Source: a virus
Virus record (IMG/VR): IMGVR_UViG_3300030385_000697
Coordinates: 1 to 34,760 of that record
Length of the DNA: 34,760 nucleotides
Reading direction: 5' to 3' (one strand)
Shown: one piece after another, positions 20,078 to 30,345 of the stretch
Numbering within the stretch: the stretch's first letter is position 1
How the letters are laid out: each line of letters begins with the position of its first letter
Position numbers and translations under genes: made by a program
Notes under the pieces: model-generated
The model's database searches: none
What the model saw: the letters and a program-made list of their open reading frames with translations, nothing else
Told to the model about the DNA's origin: nothing

Positions 20078-20320
20078 TTATTCTCCCCAATGTTTAGTTA
20101 CTTGAGTCCAGAATTTAGTTACCGCTTTCCTACATCCCATACAAGTAATAGATTGTTTAATGTTTGGGAAATATCTATTCCATTCTGAAAATAAGAAAGG
20201 TAAACTTGTAGGATGGTACATCTCCTTAGATTCCATATGTTTTTTATTTCTCATAACATTCTCCATTATTTGTTTTCTCTTATCTCCCTTAATCTTTTCA
20301 GCTACTAATTCTACACTCAT
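20078..20320 (-). CDS. Small hypothetical protein (80 aa)
   Basis: I choose ATG 20320 over a TTG 18 nt upstream. 80 basic residues. The C-terminal half has LPFLFSEWNRYFPN and then CMGC (about 61-64), a pattern (hydrophobic, W, F-P, then CxxC) I associate with short proteins near tape-measure genes in Bacteroidota phages, without a known function. Only one CxxC is present, so a zinc site would need a partner chain. It is 1 nt from the HTH gene downstream. Confidence 0.55.
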   Translation of the reverse strand: MSVELVAEKIKGDKRKQIMENVMRNKKHMESKEMYHPTSLPFLFSEWNRYFPNIKQSITCMGCRKAVTKFWTQVTKHWGE

Positions 20321-20356
20321 ATTATTCAACAGTTTCAACTCTATTTAAGTTATTAA

Positions 20357-20557
20357 TTACTCTTTCCATTTATCTAATGGGCACTCCCCAAAAAATTCTT
20401 TAGTAAGTGTTGTTTTAGCATCTAAAAAACATTTACATTTACCACATCTTGCTCCCCATTCCCATTTAGGATTTCTTAACATTAAAAAATTTCTGTAAAA
20501 ACTACAGCTTTTACAAGTATCTAATCTATCCTGTTTAACTTTTTTATTAACAAACAT
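20357..20557 (-). CDS. Small zinc-finger protein (66 aa)
   Basis: 66 residues with CKSC (15-18), CGKCKC (38-43) and CPLDKW at the end. The order C..C, then CG.C.CFL.AK, then CPL.KW is a common phage zinc-binding module near tail genes. Four or more Cys could coordinate one or two zincs. It begins 3 nt after the tape-measure stop. The role may be in tail assembly or regulation, neither demonstrated. Confidence 0.7.
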   Translation of the reverse strand: MFVNKKVKQDRLDTCKSCSFYRNFLMLRNPKWEWGARCGKCKCFLDAKTTLTKEFFGECPLDKWKE

Positions 20558-20560
20558 ATC

Positions 20561-23500
20561 TTAAAAAGCTGCTTGTGATTCAATTGCACTTACTGTATTT
20601 TGTGATTGAGTTATATCCGCTTCTACCACAACTACTTTATTTCTCTGACTTATAGCTCCTTTTAATCCCTGCTGTCCCGCCACATCAAATTGTGTTTGTG
20701 CAAATGAAGGGATATTTGTTATACCACCATCAGCAAAACTAACTCCACCACCCGCATAATTCATAGCTGATAATTGACTTCTAAACATAGCTGTGCTTCT
20801 TTTATTTATAACAGCTTCTCCACCTTCTAATTCTACAACTCTACCACCTACAGCAAACATTTCTCCCCCCTGAGAATGAGAATTTCCATACACAATACCT
20901 CCATCAGCATATCCAGAAATCTCTCCAACTGTAGTATGTTGACCTCCAAAAGTCATTAAAGCCATCATTGATGAATTTGTTGATGAGTCAAGGCCTCCAC
21001 CACCACCACCACCACCACCACTAGCTGGAGTGCTACCTCCCGCAGCACTTGCTCCATAATCTCCACCGAAAAGGTTTTTAATACTAGCTATAACCCCAAT
21101 TATAGCCAATATTGTTCCCGCCATAGCAATTAGGTTGTAAGGAAATATAAGCCCTGACTGTCTTGTAACTCCCGCAGCAGCGTTTGTACCAGCTTTAAAT
21201 AGATTAGCAAATCCAGCAGCCATTGTGGTAGCTATACCTCCAGCTTCTTGTATTTGAGATTGTAAAGCGTACATAGCTTTCTTTTTATCTGACAAAGCAC
21301 TTAATTCTTTTTGTAAAGTAAATATAGATTCTGCTAAGGCAGCCGCTCTAGTAATTGCTATACCAACTTTTCTCAACCCTTGTAATTTTTCCTCATCTCC
21401 AGCCATTTCTTCTATCAATCCTCCCATCTCTCCAAATTTACTGATAGTAGCATCTCTCTCATCCGCTAACATCTTATAAGCTTCAGAAGTATTAATTATT
21501 TGCTGATTCTCTAAATCTGTTATATCTTTATTAGCCTTATCATAAAGGTCTATCTTTTTCTGCAACCATTCTCCTGTAATACCATTTAATAGAGCTTGAT
21601 AAGTCCATTCATCAATGAGCCCTTGATTTCTCTGCTCTTCTAATTTAGCTTTTTCTGTAGCGTAAGCGTCATCCATCACCTTCTCCTTCTTCCTAAATTT
21701 TTCTTTATCAAGCTTAATCTCTATATCTTTTCTCTTAGCTTGAGCGCTTATTACATCTTTATTATGTTTCCTATCTTTTTCATCATATTGAGCTATAAAA
21801 GTATCTATAGCTGCTAATTGACCTTCTAGTAATTTTTCTGTGTAATCTTCCTCTCCTATAACAACACCCTCATAAATAGCTTTAGATATCTCCTCATCAA
21901 GCATTGCTGACTGCACAATCTCTTTAGCTTTAGTCATAAAAGTCTGTAAAGTATGTATAGCGTCTGTTTCTTCTGGGTCATCATCTTCCTTCTCATCTAT
22001 ACCATAATCTCCAGCTAATAACTCCTCTAATGAAGTTTGACTTGTGGACTCTATAATTGTCTTTAATATCTCTCTTTGTCTCTCTAGGTATTTTGTTGAA
22101 GCTGTACCTCTGCCTGCAACTGGCAATCCATCCTTAAACTCATCCGTAAAAGACCTGCCTGGAGATGGGCCATAATCCTGTAGATAAGACATATAATCTA
22201 CTTTAGCAGAAACTAGGCCTGGGTCTAGAATTTCTATAAATGTAGCAAATGTCATCTCATATTTGTCTAATAATTTAGATAATCCAATAACACCTACATT
22301 TGTATCTTTCTCTAAGCTTGCTTTCTGTTTTGAAATCATTGCTTCAGGGGTTCCACGACCAAATAGCCCAGCAATCCAATCTTCCTGTTCGTGCACATAA
22401 GTAGGCATTCTTAAATCTTGACTTCCCTGTTTAGCTGTTAGAACATATTTAGCAATAATTTTCTTCCAAGCCGCTCTTTCCGCCAGATGAGGTTGCCACT
22501 CAGCCATTTCATCTATAAATGGCTGAAGCTCCTTTCTAATAGTCTTAGCTGTAACTATCTCTCTTACCGCTTCTCTCTCCATTTCCATATATATATCAGC
22601 CATAGCTTTATCTTGCATTAGTTTCATTAGCTCAGTTGTCTCCCTCTTTATATCTTTTATAGTATCTCTTTCATCTAAGAGAGTCTGCCCATATTCTTTT
22701 CTAACAATATTGATGTCTTTAAGAGCTCTTTTTTCCTTTGCCTTCGCATCTTTATATTCTAGTGTAGCAACAGCTGACTTATCAATTAGTTCGCCTTCGG
22801 TATCTGTTAGTCTATTTAAGGTTGTTTTAGCGTCAATAAGATTAAGTAAACTTTGATTTACTAACTCTATTTCAACATTAGCGTCAACCATTCTCTCATC
22901 TATCTGTTCTTGCAAGCTAATAAACTCGTATGATGCATCATTTACACCCATCATACCAGCTACCCATTCCCCTAAAGCAATTACTAAAAGACCTATACCT
23001 GTAGAAACTATAGCAAGCTTTAATGTTCTAAGAGCTCCTGAAACAAGAGCTGTAGCTCCCGCTAATCCAGTCATCGCTAAACCTGAACCTGTAGCTGTCG
23101 CACCCATAGCGGCTATAGCTACTTTAGCTGGTTTTAACCCTATAACTAAAGCAACTATAAATCTAGTAGCTGTTTTTACCTGTAACCATAACCTTCTTAC
23201 TTTATCATCACTATCAACAATAGCATTTAACCACTTAGCAAATTTTTCTAAAACTCTAGATAGGCTTTTACCAAAATTTTTCACAAGAGCTATTGATAGT
23301 CCCTGAAAAGCTGATTTAACCTTAAATATACTTCCTTGTAAAGTATCTCCAACTGTATCAGCCATTCTTTGCCCAGCTCCATCAGCATTCTCTAATTCCT
23401 CAACCAAAGCTTTTATATCATCCGCTCCGCTCAACATTGTACCAAAAGCAGCTACCTGTCTAACATCCATAAATGTTAAAACATTAGCTAGATTAACTCC

Positions 23501-24445
23501 CTCATCTTGCATATCCTTAAATACTTGTAACATACTATCTAAACTACTTATAGTATGACCTACCCTTCTAGTTAATTCAGATGTAGGGTCTTGCATTTTT
23601 AAGAATATATTTCTTAAAGATGTACCAGCAATAGAAGCTTCAATACCTGTATCAGATAATTTAGCCATAATAGCTGTTGTTTCCTCAATACTAAATCCAG
23701 CCATTGCAGCAATTGGAGCAACTTTAGTCATAGATGTTTGCCATTTTTCAATATCTAAAGCGGAACTTGTAAATGCTACAGCCATAACATCTACCACTCT
23801 ACCAGCTTCACTAGCGTCTAACTGAAAACCTCTAATAGCATTACCAGCAACAGTAGCCGCTCTCGCTAAATCACTTCCTGTAGCTATAGATAGATTAATA
23901 GTAGCTTTAGTAGCGGCTAATATTTCATCAGTTGTAAATCCTAATTTAGATAAGTTTAACTGTAAGTTAGCTACTTCTGAAGCAGTAAAGAATGTTGAAC
24001 GACCTAATTCTTGAGCTGAATTAGATAGTTTTCTAAATTCCTCTGCGTTAGCCCCACTAACAGCTTTTACCTTAGCCATAGTAAATTCAAACTCAGTAAA
24101 TGTTCCAATCATTGTAGTTAAAGCTTGACTAACTCTCCTAAAGGCAGTTACTAATATAGAGAAAGCAGCAGCTCCCTGTATAACCCCCATAGTCATTGAC
24201 TTTTGAAGTTTATTTGATTTTCTACTCTCTTGGTTAGCACCAGACATTGCTTTCTTTAACTCTCTAAGCTCTTTTGCTTGAAATTTAATAGATTTAGATG
24301 TCTTTCCGTAAGCATCAGCATCTCCTTTACTTTGCTTAGCATTGTCTCTTTGCTGTTTTCTTAATTTCTTAAGACTGTCCTCAAGTTCTTTTATTCTACG
24401 AACTCCCTCAACTTTTACATTTATTATCTTATTTATCTTTGCCAT
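20561..24445 (-). CDS. Tape measure protein
   Basis: 1294 residues, the longest gene. The N-terminus is coiled coil (1-80). The family core lies at about 110-390: FEFTMAKVKAVSGANAEEF, then GFSIEETTAIMAKLSDTGIE, then ASIAGTSLRNIFLKMQDPT. Hydrophobic segments at about 425-500 may enter the host membrane for DNA passage. A run of nine glycines occurs near residue 1145 (plus-strand CCA/ACC repeats around 20996-21022), followed by a Gly-rich end. By the usual rule of about 1.5 angstrom per residue the tail would be near 190 nm, so a long-tailed siphovirus is expected. Confidence 0.9.
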   Translation of the reverse strand: MAKINKIINVKVEGVRRIKELEDSLKKLRKQQRDNAKQSKGDADAYGKTSKSIKFQAKELRELKKAMSGANQESRKSNKLQKSMTMGVIQGAAAFSILVTAFRRVSQALTTMIGTFTEFEFTMAKVKAVSGANAEEFRKLSNSAQELGRSTFFTASEVANLQLNLSKLGFTTDEILAATKATINLSIATGSDLARAATVAGNAIRGFQLDASEAGRVVDVMAVAFTSSALDIEKWQTSMTKVAPIAAMAGFSIEETTAIMAKLSDTGIEASIAGTSLRNIFLKMQDPTSELTRRVGHTISSLDSMLQVFKDMQDEGVNLANVLTFMDVRQVAAFGTMLSGADDIKALVEELENADGAGQRMADTVGDTLQGSIFKVKSAFQGLSIALVKNFGKSLSRVLEKFAKWLNAIVDSDDKVRRLWLQVKTATRFIVALVIGLKPAKVAIAAMGATATGSGLAMTGLAGATALVSGALRTLKLAIVSTGIGLLVIALGEWVAGMMGVNDASYEFISLQEQIDERMVDANVEIELVNQSLLNLIDAKTTLNRLTDTEGELIDKSAVATLEYKDAKAKEKRALKDINIVRKEYGQTLLDERDTIKDIKRETTELMKLMQDKAMADIYMEMEREAVREIVTAKTIRKELQPFIDEMAEWQPHLAERAAWKKIIAKYVLTAKQGSQDLRMPTYVHEQEDWIAGLFGRGTPEAMISKQKASLEKDTNVGVIGLSKLLDKYEMTFATFIEILDPGLVSAKVDYMSYLQDYGPSPGRSFTDEFKDGLPVAGRGTASTKYLERQREILKTIIESTSQTSLEELLAGDYGIDEKEDDDPEETDAIHTLQTFMTKAKEIVQSAMLDEEISKAIYEGVVIGEEDYTEKLLEGQLAAIDTFIAQYDEKDRKHNKDVISAQAKRKDIEIKLDKEKFRKKEKVMDDAYATEKAKLEEQRNQGLIDEWTYQALLNGITGEWLQKKIDLYDKANKDITDLENQQIINTSEAYKMLADERDATISKFGEMGGLIEEMAGDEEKLQGLRKVGIAITRAAALAESIFTLQKELSALSDKKKAMYALQSQIQEAGGIATTMAAGFANLFKAGTNAAAGVTRQSGLIFPYNLIAMAGTILAIIGVIASIKNLFGGDYGASAAGGSTPASGGGGGGGGGLDSSTNSSMMALMTFGGQHTTVGEISGYADGGIVYGNSHSQGGEMFAVGGRVVELEGGEAVINKRSTAMFRSQLSAMNYAGGGVSFADGGITNIPSFAQTQFDVAGQQGLKGAISQRNKVVVVEADITQSQNTVSAIESQAAF

Positions 24446-24458
24446 ATTTTTTTATTTA

Positions 24459-24992
24459 TTATCCTGCGAATATATCTATTACATTACCACCTTCTTCTAA
24501 GTATTTGAAATACTCATCTATTTCTTTTGGTAAAGCTGTGTCTAAATTATTATACAATCCTATTTGCATCGCTATTAAATCTGCTTTTTCTACAAAGTTT
24601 GACCTACCCATATCTCCTCTACCAAATTTAGTAGGGTATTTAGAAGCTAATTCACGAGCTATATTTTTAGCCCACCTCTCTTTTTCATCATTAGAATAAC
24701 CTCCAAAAATACTTGATTTACCACTACTAATCATCCATTCTAATATAACTTCATATTCAACAGATAATCCATCACTACCCCTACCATAATCATTTATTCT
24801 TTCCCAATAATGTGCATTATTAGCAATATTTAACTCTACTAAATCACTAGAAGAATTAACCCTATATACAAAACTATCGTTTAATCTACCTGAAGCTACA
24901 TGGTCTTGTTTTCTTAATATATCTCTCATTATCTTAACAAGTTGTTCTCCTATTCTTCTTAATTCTATTTCTAAGTGTTGAAATTCTGCCAT
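24459..24992 (-). CDS. HK97 gp10-like tail completion protein
   Basis: 177 residues. LRRIGEQLVKIMRDILRKQD followed by HVASGRLNDSFVYRV (about 11-45) is the typical start of HK97 gp10-like proteins, which join tail to connector. The rest contains beta strands and helices. It overlaps the following gene upstream by one base (24992) and precedes the tape measure by 13 nt. In most phages this protein lies in the head-tail joining block, whereas here it lies within the tail-tip/tape-measure block. Confidence 0.65.
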   Translation of the reverse strand: MAEFQHLEIELRRIGEQLVKIMRDILRKQDHVASGRLNDSFVYRVNSSSDLVELNIANNAHYWERINDYGRGSDGLSVEYEVILEWMISSGKSSIFGGYSNDEKERWAKNIARELASKYPTKFGRGDMGRSNFVEKADLIAMQIGLYNNLDTALPKEIDEYFKYLEEGGNVIDIFAG

Positions 24993-25465
24993 TATATTGG
25001 GTATTCTCCATCAATAACAGGTTCTTGCTTCCACTCTTTTCCATGATAACTATCTTCTGTAGTTGCACTTGCTACCACTTCTTTAATCTTATTAAAATCA
25101 TCTATATATAAAACATTTAAAAATACTTCATCTTTATTATCTACAATCGCAACGCCAGTTACTGTCTCCGCTTCTGTAAACGAAACATCAGTTACTAGAC
25201 TGTCAACAAGCTCACAACACCTAGTGTCTGTAGTTACAGTAATACTATCCACTCTATCTCCTGTTTCAATAGTAGTAGTAATATCCTCCACAAAACTATG
25301 AGTCATATAGATAGGGCCAGCCTGATTCTCCATAATACCCTCTGTATTTATATTAGCTAACTTATGGTTAAATTCTATACCCAAATTAGGACTAAGGGAA
25401 TTAAGACTAGGCTTACTCCCACTTATATTACTTCTTGGTGGTTTCCCTATGTAATTTTTTGCCAT
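24992..25465 (-). CDS. Hypothetical tail-region protein (157 aa)
   Basis: 157 residues. A Pro/Ser/Asn-rich, probably flexible N-terminus (IGKPPRSNISGSKPSLNSLS) precedes an acidic, Thr/Val-rich beta part (about 60-140). Two adjacent cysteines (Cys83-84) occur in TDTRCCELV. No family was recognised. It sits between the 1049-residue tail protein and the gp10-like gene and is probably a minor tail component. Confidence 0.5.
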   Translation of the reverse strand: MAKNYIGKPPRSNISGSKPSLNSLSPNLGIEFNHKLANINTEGIMENQAGPIYMTHSFVEDITTTIETGDRVDSITVTTDTRCCELVDSLVTDVSFTEAETVTGVAIVDNKDEVFLNVLYIDDFNKIKEVVASATTEDSYHGKEWKQEPVIDGEYPI

Positions 25466-25496
25466 TTATTTATTTTTTATTTACCTTATATATTAA

Positions 25497-28400
25497 TTAA
25501 AATGATGAAGCTTGAGAAGTTCTTTTTTCTAAAGGTACTTGCTCAGTCCATTGAATGAACTCTACTTTTGTTAATTCGTTTTTAGCAGGAGCAAAATCTA
25601 TTATTTTATTTATTCTCCAATACGACCCATCTATATAAGCTAGCCTCCTTAAATTAATAGTAATCATATCTGACATATCTAATTTAACATGATAAGTTCT
25701 TATTCTAGGGTTAGCTTTATACTGCTCAATCATATTCCTCCAATATAATGTATATAATCCAGCTGAATATTGCAGAGTAGCTGTCATAGGAGGATTTATA
25801 ATCTCATCAGCAAAAGATAGATTATCCATTAAATTTATACTTGTATCTTCCCAATCTACAAATACAGCTCTAGGAGAAGAAGATGCTCCATGAGGGCCTG
25901 AACCATCTTGATAAACCCAAGTAGTCATAAAATTAGCAACATTTGGACTTTGTACATGTCCCTTGAATTTCATTATTCGTGGAAGATATTTTATAATTTT
26001 ATCTGGTCTTGTTGGTAACCCCTGAACTCCATAACCATATATAGAATGAGTTTTATTTATAACAGGCATTAACATAGGATGAACCCCACCTTGCCCACTA
26101 GAATCTGCGTTCCAATCCATCCAAGTAGAAGCAAATACAGGATTTACAGACTTATTAGTTCCTTTACGGAAATTATCTCCAATTTCTTCTCTATGATTAA
26201 AAAAGTGATAAGCTGAGTCAGCATCTCTGAATGATTCATTTACAAATTTCATTAATCCATCAGAGCCATCATTTTTATATTCCCAAGACATTTCCTCATA
26301 TAACCCAATATCAAATGTATCTTTAATTTCCTTAGAATAATCTACCTTACCATCCCAATTATAAGCGTCTTTTTTCTCCCCAAAGAAATCATCAAATGGT
26401 TCTATATATACTTTTCTTTCCTGAGCGTCAGTTCTAAATTGTAAATTAAACATGTGAGCGATACCTTTAAGAAAATTTGTTTGACTTATATCACAAGGTA
26501 AGCAATTTCTAATCAAATAAGTTTCTCCATGATTAAATCCTTCGTTAGCTATAGGTTCTACTTTGAAATATGGTTTTGCGTGCTGAGACCATATTTGCCT
26601 TACCGCTCCTACATTCCAACTACTACCTGTGTTACCTATAAATCCCTGACATACATTTGAGTAATAACTATCTCCATTAAAGAAATGTACTCCATTCTGT
26701 CCTGTTAAAGAAGTTCTATTCTCATCACTTAAGCATATATATCCAAGTTTAGCATTACCCTCATTAACATTACCTGTACTTGTCCCTCCTGTAGTAAAAT
26801 GAAATCTTACTTGAACCTGCACATTAAGTTGCCAGCCAGTAGGAATCCACCAAGCGTAGGGATTTTGCATTTCTTTTTCTACTGCCATTAACACAGGTAT
26901 CGCTGTAGATGTGTATGGAGCGGGAGAAGAAGCTTGTGTCGTATATTTACCCCACTGCATTTTAAATGGTATTCTAGTTTGAGATGTACCAAAATTATCA
27001 AAAGCACTAACCATTGTATTCCCACTACCATCAGATAATCTTACCCTTATTCCAACCTCAACATTTTTAACATGAGAACCATTAGAGTTCCCCGAAGCTA
27101 CCACACCTGTAGCAGCTTGACTATTATCAAAATTTCCTACCAATAAATGTACTACTGCGGCAGCATTATACCTTCCCGCTTTCTGACAAGTCCAATATCC
27201 TGTTGTTGGATTATAACATCCATCAGGGTCATCAATAACTTCATCAAGTATAATATCTTGCCAACTTGAATCTCCTAAATCTCCTCCAGCAACTCCTGTT
27301 ACCCAATTAGAAGCTCTAACTATCTGATAATCTTTTTGTGCAGCAGGTATTGATGCGTCCCAAATACCCACATTAGGTATTGATGGGTTAGATTGATTCC
27401 ACTCTTTTCTTGTTGCAAACATGGAGCCACTAGTTGATGTTATAAGTCCTGTTGGGGGGAAATGAGATATTAGTTGTTTAAATCCCGTAGTATTTATAAA
27501 ATTACTCTCTATACTATAACCTATATTATCAAATATCTTTTCTATCATATTGTAAACCCAAAAAGATGGTCTCCAATCTTGAGAACTATCCGTTGCATCT
27601 ACTAAATTTACATATCCCGCTCCATATAAACCAGCTCCCCAATTAGGCCAAAAATCTCCATAACTAATTAAAGGATAACATAAGTCAGAATTAGCTTGAG
27701 TATTATTTTTAGCCGCCCATATCTTAGTATAAGTATATTCAAAATCTTCTTTATCATATATATCACATAAATTAAAGTTTTTTAATTGTGAAATCCATCC
27801 AAAATTACCTCCATATATAGTACAGGTATAACTATCAGGGCTAGATGTTTGTGTAACACCACCAAGCTGTATCAATCCTCTAAAAAATTCTGTATCTCCA
27901 ACTAAAATTCTACAAGGCTTCATCCCAGCCATATCTTTCTTATCGGTCATTTTAACATCATACCTATGAGCGAATAATTTATTATTATTATCTGTCGCTG
28001 GAACATCAAATGATTTAGAGTAATCTCCAAACCTCTGCTCTAAATTTTTACCATCAGAAACAGCGTAGGACATAGCTAATGGGAAATCTTGACTATCTGT
28101 TATATCTAACTCTCCAACTACATTCTTATCTATATCTAAATTCTTTTCTCTTATACTTACAGCTATCATAGTAGATGAATACGCAATCTCTCCAGGTACA
28201 TAAGTATTAAATGTAGTAGTGTTATCAGAGTAAAGTCTAACTTCGGGGCCTGTAGCAATAAAAGTTTCAACATAAGTCCCATCTGTACTTCTTTTAGCAT
28301 TCGCAGAAACTCCTCCCAAAGTATCAAATCCCATAAATCCATCAAAAGTAACCCCATTTACAGGCTGCATCCATTGTGTCTCAAATGATAAAATATATTC

Positions 28401-28646
28401 AACGCCTGTAACTAATGGAGTCTGAAGTATATACTCAAAATAATGAGGGGCATCATTTGCCATTCCAGGCACAATAGGGCCTGTGAATGGAACTACATAT
28501 TGATACATATTAGTATTCCACAAGGGAGGTAGAAAAAAATATAATTTAGTTGATGTAGCTGTCCCTAAATGTAAATCAACTAGATTACTTCTTAATGGGT
28601 CTTCTACAATATCTAATATCTGTATTCTAATTTTTTCTTGAGCCAT
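25497..28646 (-). CDS. Large tail-tip (baseplate hub-like) protein
   Basis: 1049 residues. Residues 187-230 (DFPLAMSYAVSDGKNLEQRF, then GDYSKSFDVPATDNNNKLFA) are the signature I associate with tail-tip hub proteins in Bacteroidota siphophages. The first 165 residues look like a carbohydrate-binding-type beta sandwich (YFEYILQTPLVTGVEYILSF at 69-88) added ahead of it. Further Gly/Ser/Asn-rich inserts occur around 440-690. It should lie at the distal tail end and take part in adsorption or opening of the tail. No lytic motif was seen. Confidence 0.7.
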   Translation of the reverse strand: MAQEKIRIQILDIVEDPLRSNLVDLHLGTATSTKLYFFLPPLWNTNMYQYVVPFTGPIVPGMANDAPHYFEYILQTPLVTGVEYILSFETQWMQPVNGVTFDGFMGFDTLGGVSANAKRSTDGTYVETFIATGPEVRLYSDNTTTFNTYVPGEIAYSSTMIAVSIREKNLDIDKNVVGELDITDSQDFPLAMSYAVSDGKNLEQRFGDYSKSFDVPATDNNNKLFAHRYDVKMTDKKDMAGMKPCRILVGDTEFFRGLIQLGGVTQTSSPDSYTCTIYGGNFGWISQLKNFNLCDIYDKEDFEYTYTKIWAAKNNTQANSDLCYPLISYGDFWPNWGAGLYGAGYVNLVDATDSSQDWRPSFWVYNMIEKIFDNIGYSIESNFINTTGFKQLISHFPPTGLITSTSGSMFATRKEWNQSNPSIPNVGIWDASIPAAQKDYQIVRASNWVTGVAGGDLGDSSWQDIILDEVIDDPDGCYNPTTGYWTCQKAGRYNAAAVVHLLVGNFDNSQAATGVVASGNSNGSHVKNVEVGIRVRLSDGSGNTMVSAFDNFGTSQTRIPFKMQWGKYTTQASSPAPYTSTAIPVLMAVEKEMQNPYAWWIPTGWQLNVQVQVRFHFTTGGTSTGNVNEGNAKLGYICLSDENRTSLTGQNGVHFFNGDSYYSNVCQGFIGNTGSSWNVGAVRQIWSQHAKPYFKVEPIANEGFNHGETYLIRNCLPCDISQTNFLKGIAHMFNLQFRTDAQERKVYIEPFDDFFGEKKDAYNWDGKVDYSKEIKDTFDIGLYEEMSWEYKNDGSDGLMKFVNESFRDADSAYHFFNHREEIGDNFRKGTNKSVNPVFASTWMDWNADSSGQGGVHPMLMPVINKTHSIYGYGVQGLPTRPDKIIKYLPRIMKFKGHVQSPNVANFMTTWVYQDGSGPHGASSSPRAVFVDWEDTSINLMDNLSFADEIINPPMTATLQYSAGLYTLYWRNMIEQYKANPRIRTYHVKLDMSDMITINLRRLAYIDGSYWRINKIIDFAPAKNELTKVEFIQWTEQVPLEKRTSQASSF

Positions 28647-28654
28647 ATATATAT

Positions 28655-30343
28655 TTAATTAGATTGTGTATTTATCGCATGAGACATTGTATATTCTATA
28701 TTTAGTTTAACTAATCCCTCCTGTTGATTTACTGTTACAAATTCACTATTATTTATTGTTACAGGAAAATAATCTCTTGTTGATGGATGCATAGAGGTAT
28801 TTCTAGCCTCTACCCACTCTCCAGCCTCAGTATCAAGTTCTATCCATACATTTGGAGATGTTATTATTTCTTCCAACCATTTTGCTTCGGGGATATTAAG
28901 AGGTTCGGTATAAACACTTTTCTTCCTTGTAGCTTCAACACTAAAAGTAGTTACTGAAGGTTTATATAAATCAGAACCAACAGGGTCTCTTGGAGTACCA
29001 TATGTTGTACCATTATATTGTTGAGTATATAGGGGATTAGGAGATTTTCTTTCAAAAAATATTTTTTCAGAAGTTATTGTTTCACTAATATCTCTCTTAG
29101 CGGTATAACTATCTATCCCCCCCATTCTATTCAACCAATGGAATCTTACAAAATCATAAGCTAGTTTAACAGGCTCTCTATCTATTTTGTAGTATCTTTT
29201 TTCAGAAACAGTTTTGCCTGAACCTAATGTCGCTCCTGAGCACACTAATCTAGCCTCATACCAAGTATCAGCAGCTGTTATTGTTCCTGCGGTATGACTC
29301 TCTATAAAAGCGGGAGATACATTTTGAGATAATACTTTACGGACAGTAGCGTCTGTAAATTGAGTATTACCTACCCACCAAGCAGAACTAATAGCTCCAT
29401 CATTACCTAATGTCTCTTGGAAATATCTTAAATTAACAGTAGCACCTACTTCTGTGGTTACCCTTATATAATAATCTGTCATATCGTAAACACCTGAGCC
29501 ATCATTAGCGAATGTATATTGGAACCAACTTAAAAATTCAGCTTCATCATCCATTCTTACTGACTTATATCCTGTTATTCCTCTACTAGCAAAATTTACA
29601 AAGGGAGCTCTAGTTAAAAATTGTTTACTCATAGTAGAACTACCACAAGTTACTAGGCTATTATTTAATCCTATCTTATCGGTATGTTGTATAGCTGCAT
29701 TTATCACACTAACAGTAGGAGTGTTTTTATAATCTCCAGCAGACACTACTAATCTTTTAGAAACACTAACATCATCCTCATAAACTTCAAATCTTGCTTG
29801 CACATCAATAAACCTACTCGTACCATCTATACTTGTATAATCAAGAAAATCATTTGTAGTATAATCTCCACTCATAGCAAATTGAGATGATGGAGAGCCT
29901 TTCATCATAGGGGTAAGAGTATAGGATAAATAATTTTTAACAATAGGAGATATATCTATCGTAAAAGTATGATAATTTACTAACGCATTACCAAGAGTAT
30001 ATTCAGGGTCAATACCTTCTCCACCTATATAAGGTAAGTCCCTTGATTTTCTTAGGGAGCCAGCAAAAAACATATTACCTGTCGCTTCATCAAATGAACT
30101 TTCAAAATTATTACCAATCCACACATCAAAAATAATATTTACTACATCATTTTTTAGATAATCTGACTCAGGCATCAAGTTAGTAATTCTACTTAGCGTT
30201 TGTCCCCATTGTAATTGATATATCATAGGGCTATTACAGCTAACTAAAACCTGATGGTCGCTATCGGGATATCCATAATTAGCTAAAGATGACCTTGGCG
30301 ATTTTAATATATTTACATTTCCTACTCCTCCGTTTATAGCCAT
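28655..30343 (-). CDS. Distal-tail-like structural protein (562 aa)
   Basis: 562 residues, beta-rich. The central part with AYDFVRFHWLNRMGGIDSYT (about 400-419) and the following SVEATRKKSVYTEPLNIPEA, then WLEEIITSPNVWIEL, is like a family that in Bacteroidota phages precedes the large hub protein and is taken as distal tail or baseplate. No enzymatic motif is visible. It lies 8 nt before the hub gene and 2 nt after the tail-terminator/lectin fusion, so all three are translated from the same transcript. Confidence 0.65.
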   Translation of the reverse strand: MAINGGVGNVNILKSPRSSLANYGYPDSDHQVLVSCNSPMIYQLQWGQTLSRITNLMPESDYLKNDVVNIIFDVWIGNNFESSFDEATGNMFFAGSLRKSRDLPYIGGEGIDPEYTLGNALVNYHTFTIDISPIVKNYLSYTLTPMMKGSPSSQFAMSGDYTTNDFLDYTSIDGTSRFIDVQARFEVYEDDVSVSKRLVVSAGDYKNTPTVSVINAAIQHTDKIGLNNSLVTCGSSTMSKQFLTRAPFVNFASRGITGYKSVRMDDEAEFLSWFQYTFANDGSGVYDMTDYYIRVTTEVGATVNLRYFQETLGNDGAISSAWWVGNTQFTDATVRKVLSQNVSPAFIESHTAGTITAADTWYEARLVCSGATLGSGKTVSEKRYYKIDREPVKLAYDFVRFHWLNRMGGIDSYTAKRDISETITSEKIFFERKSPNPLYTQQYNGTTYGTPRDPVGSDLYKPSVTTFSVEATRKKSVYTEPLNIPEAKWLEEIITSPNVWIELDTEAGEWVEARNTSMHPSTRDYFPVTINNSEFVTVNQQEGLVKLNIEYTMSHAINTQSN

Positions 30344-30345
30344 AT

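Noticed and set aside
20996-21022. CCA/ACC trinucleotide repeat as a regulatory or phase-variable tract
   Set aside because: It encodes a poly-Gly linker in frame in the tape measure; trinucleotide changes would alter only linker length.
28166-28357. Leu/Met-rich frame inside the large tail-tip gene
   Set aside because: The extreme Leu content comes from reading AT-rich beta-protein codons out of frame.
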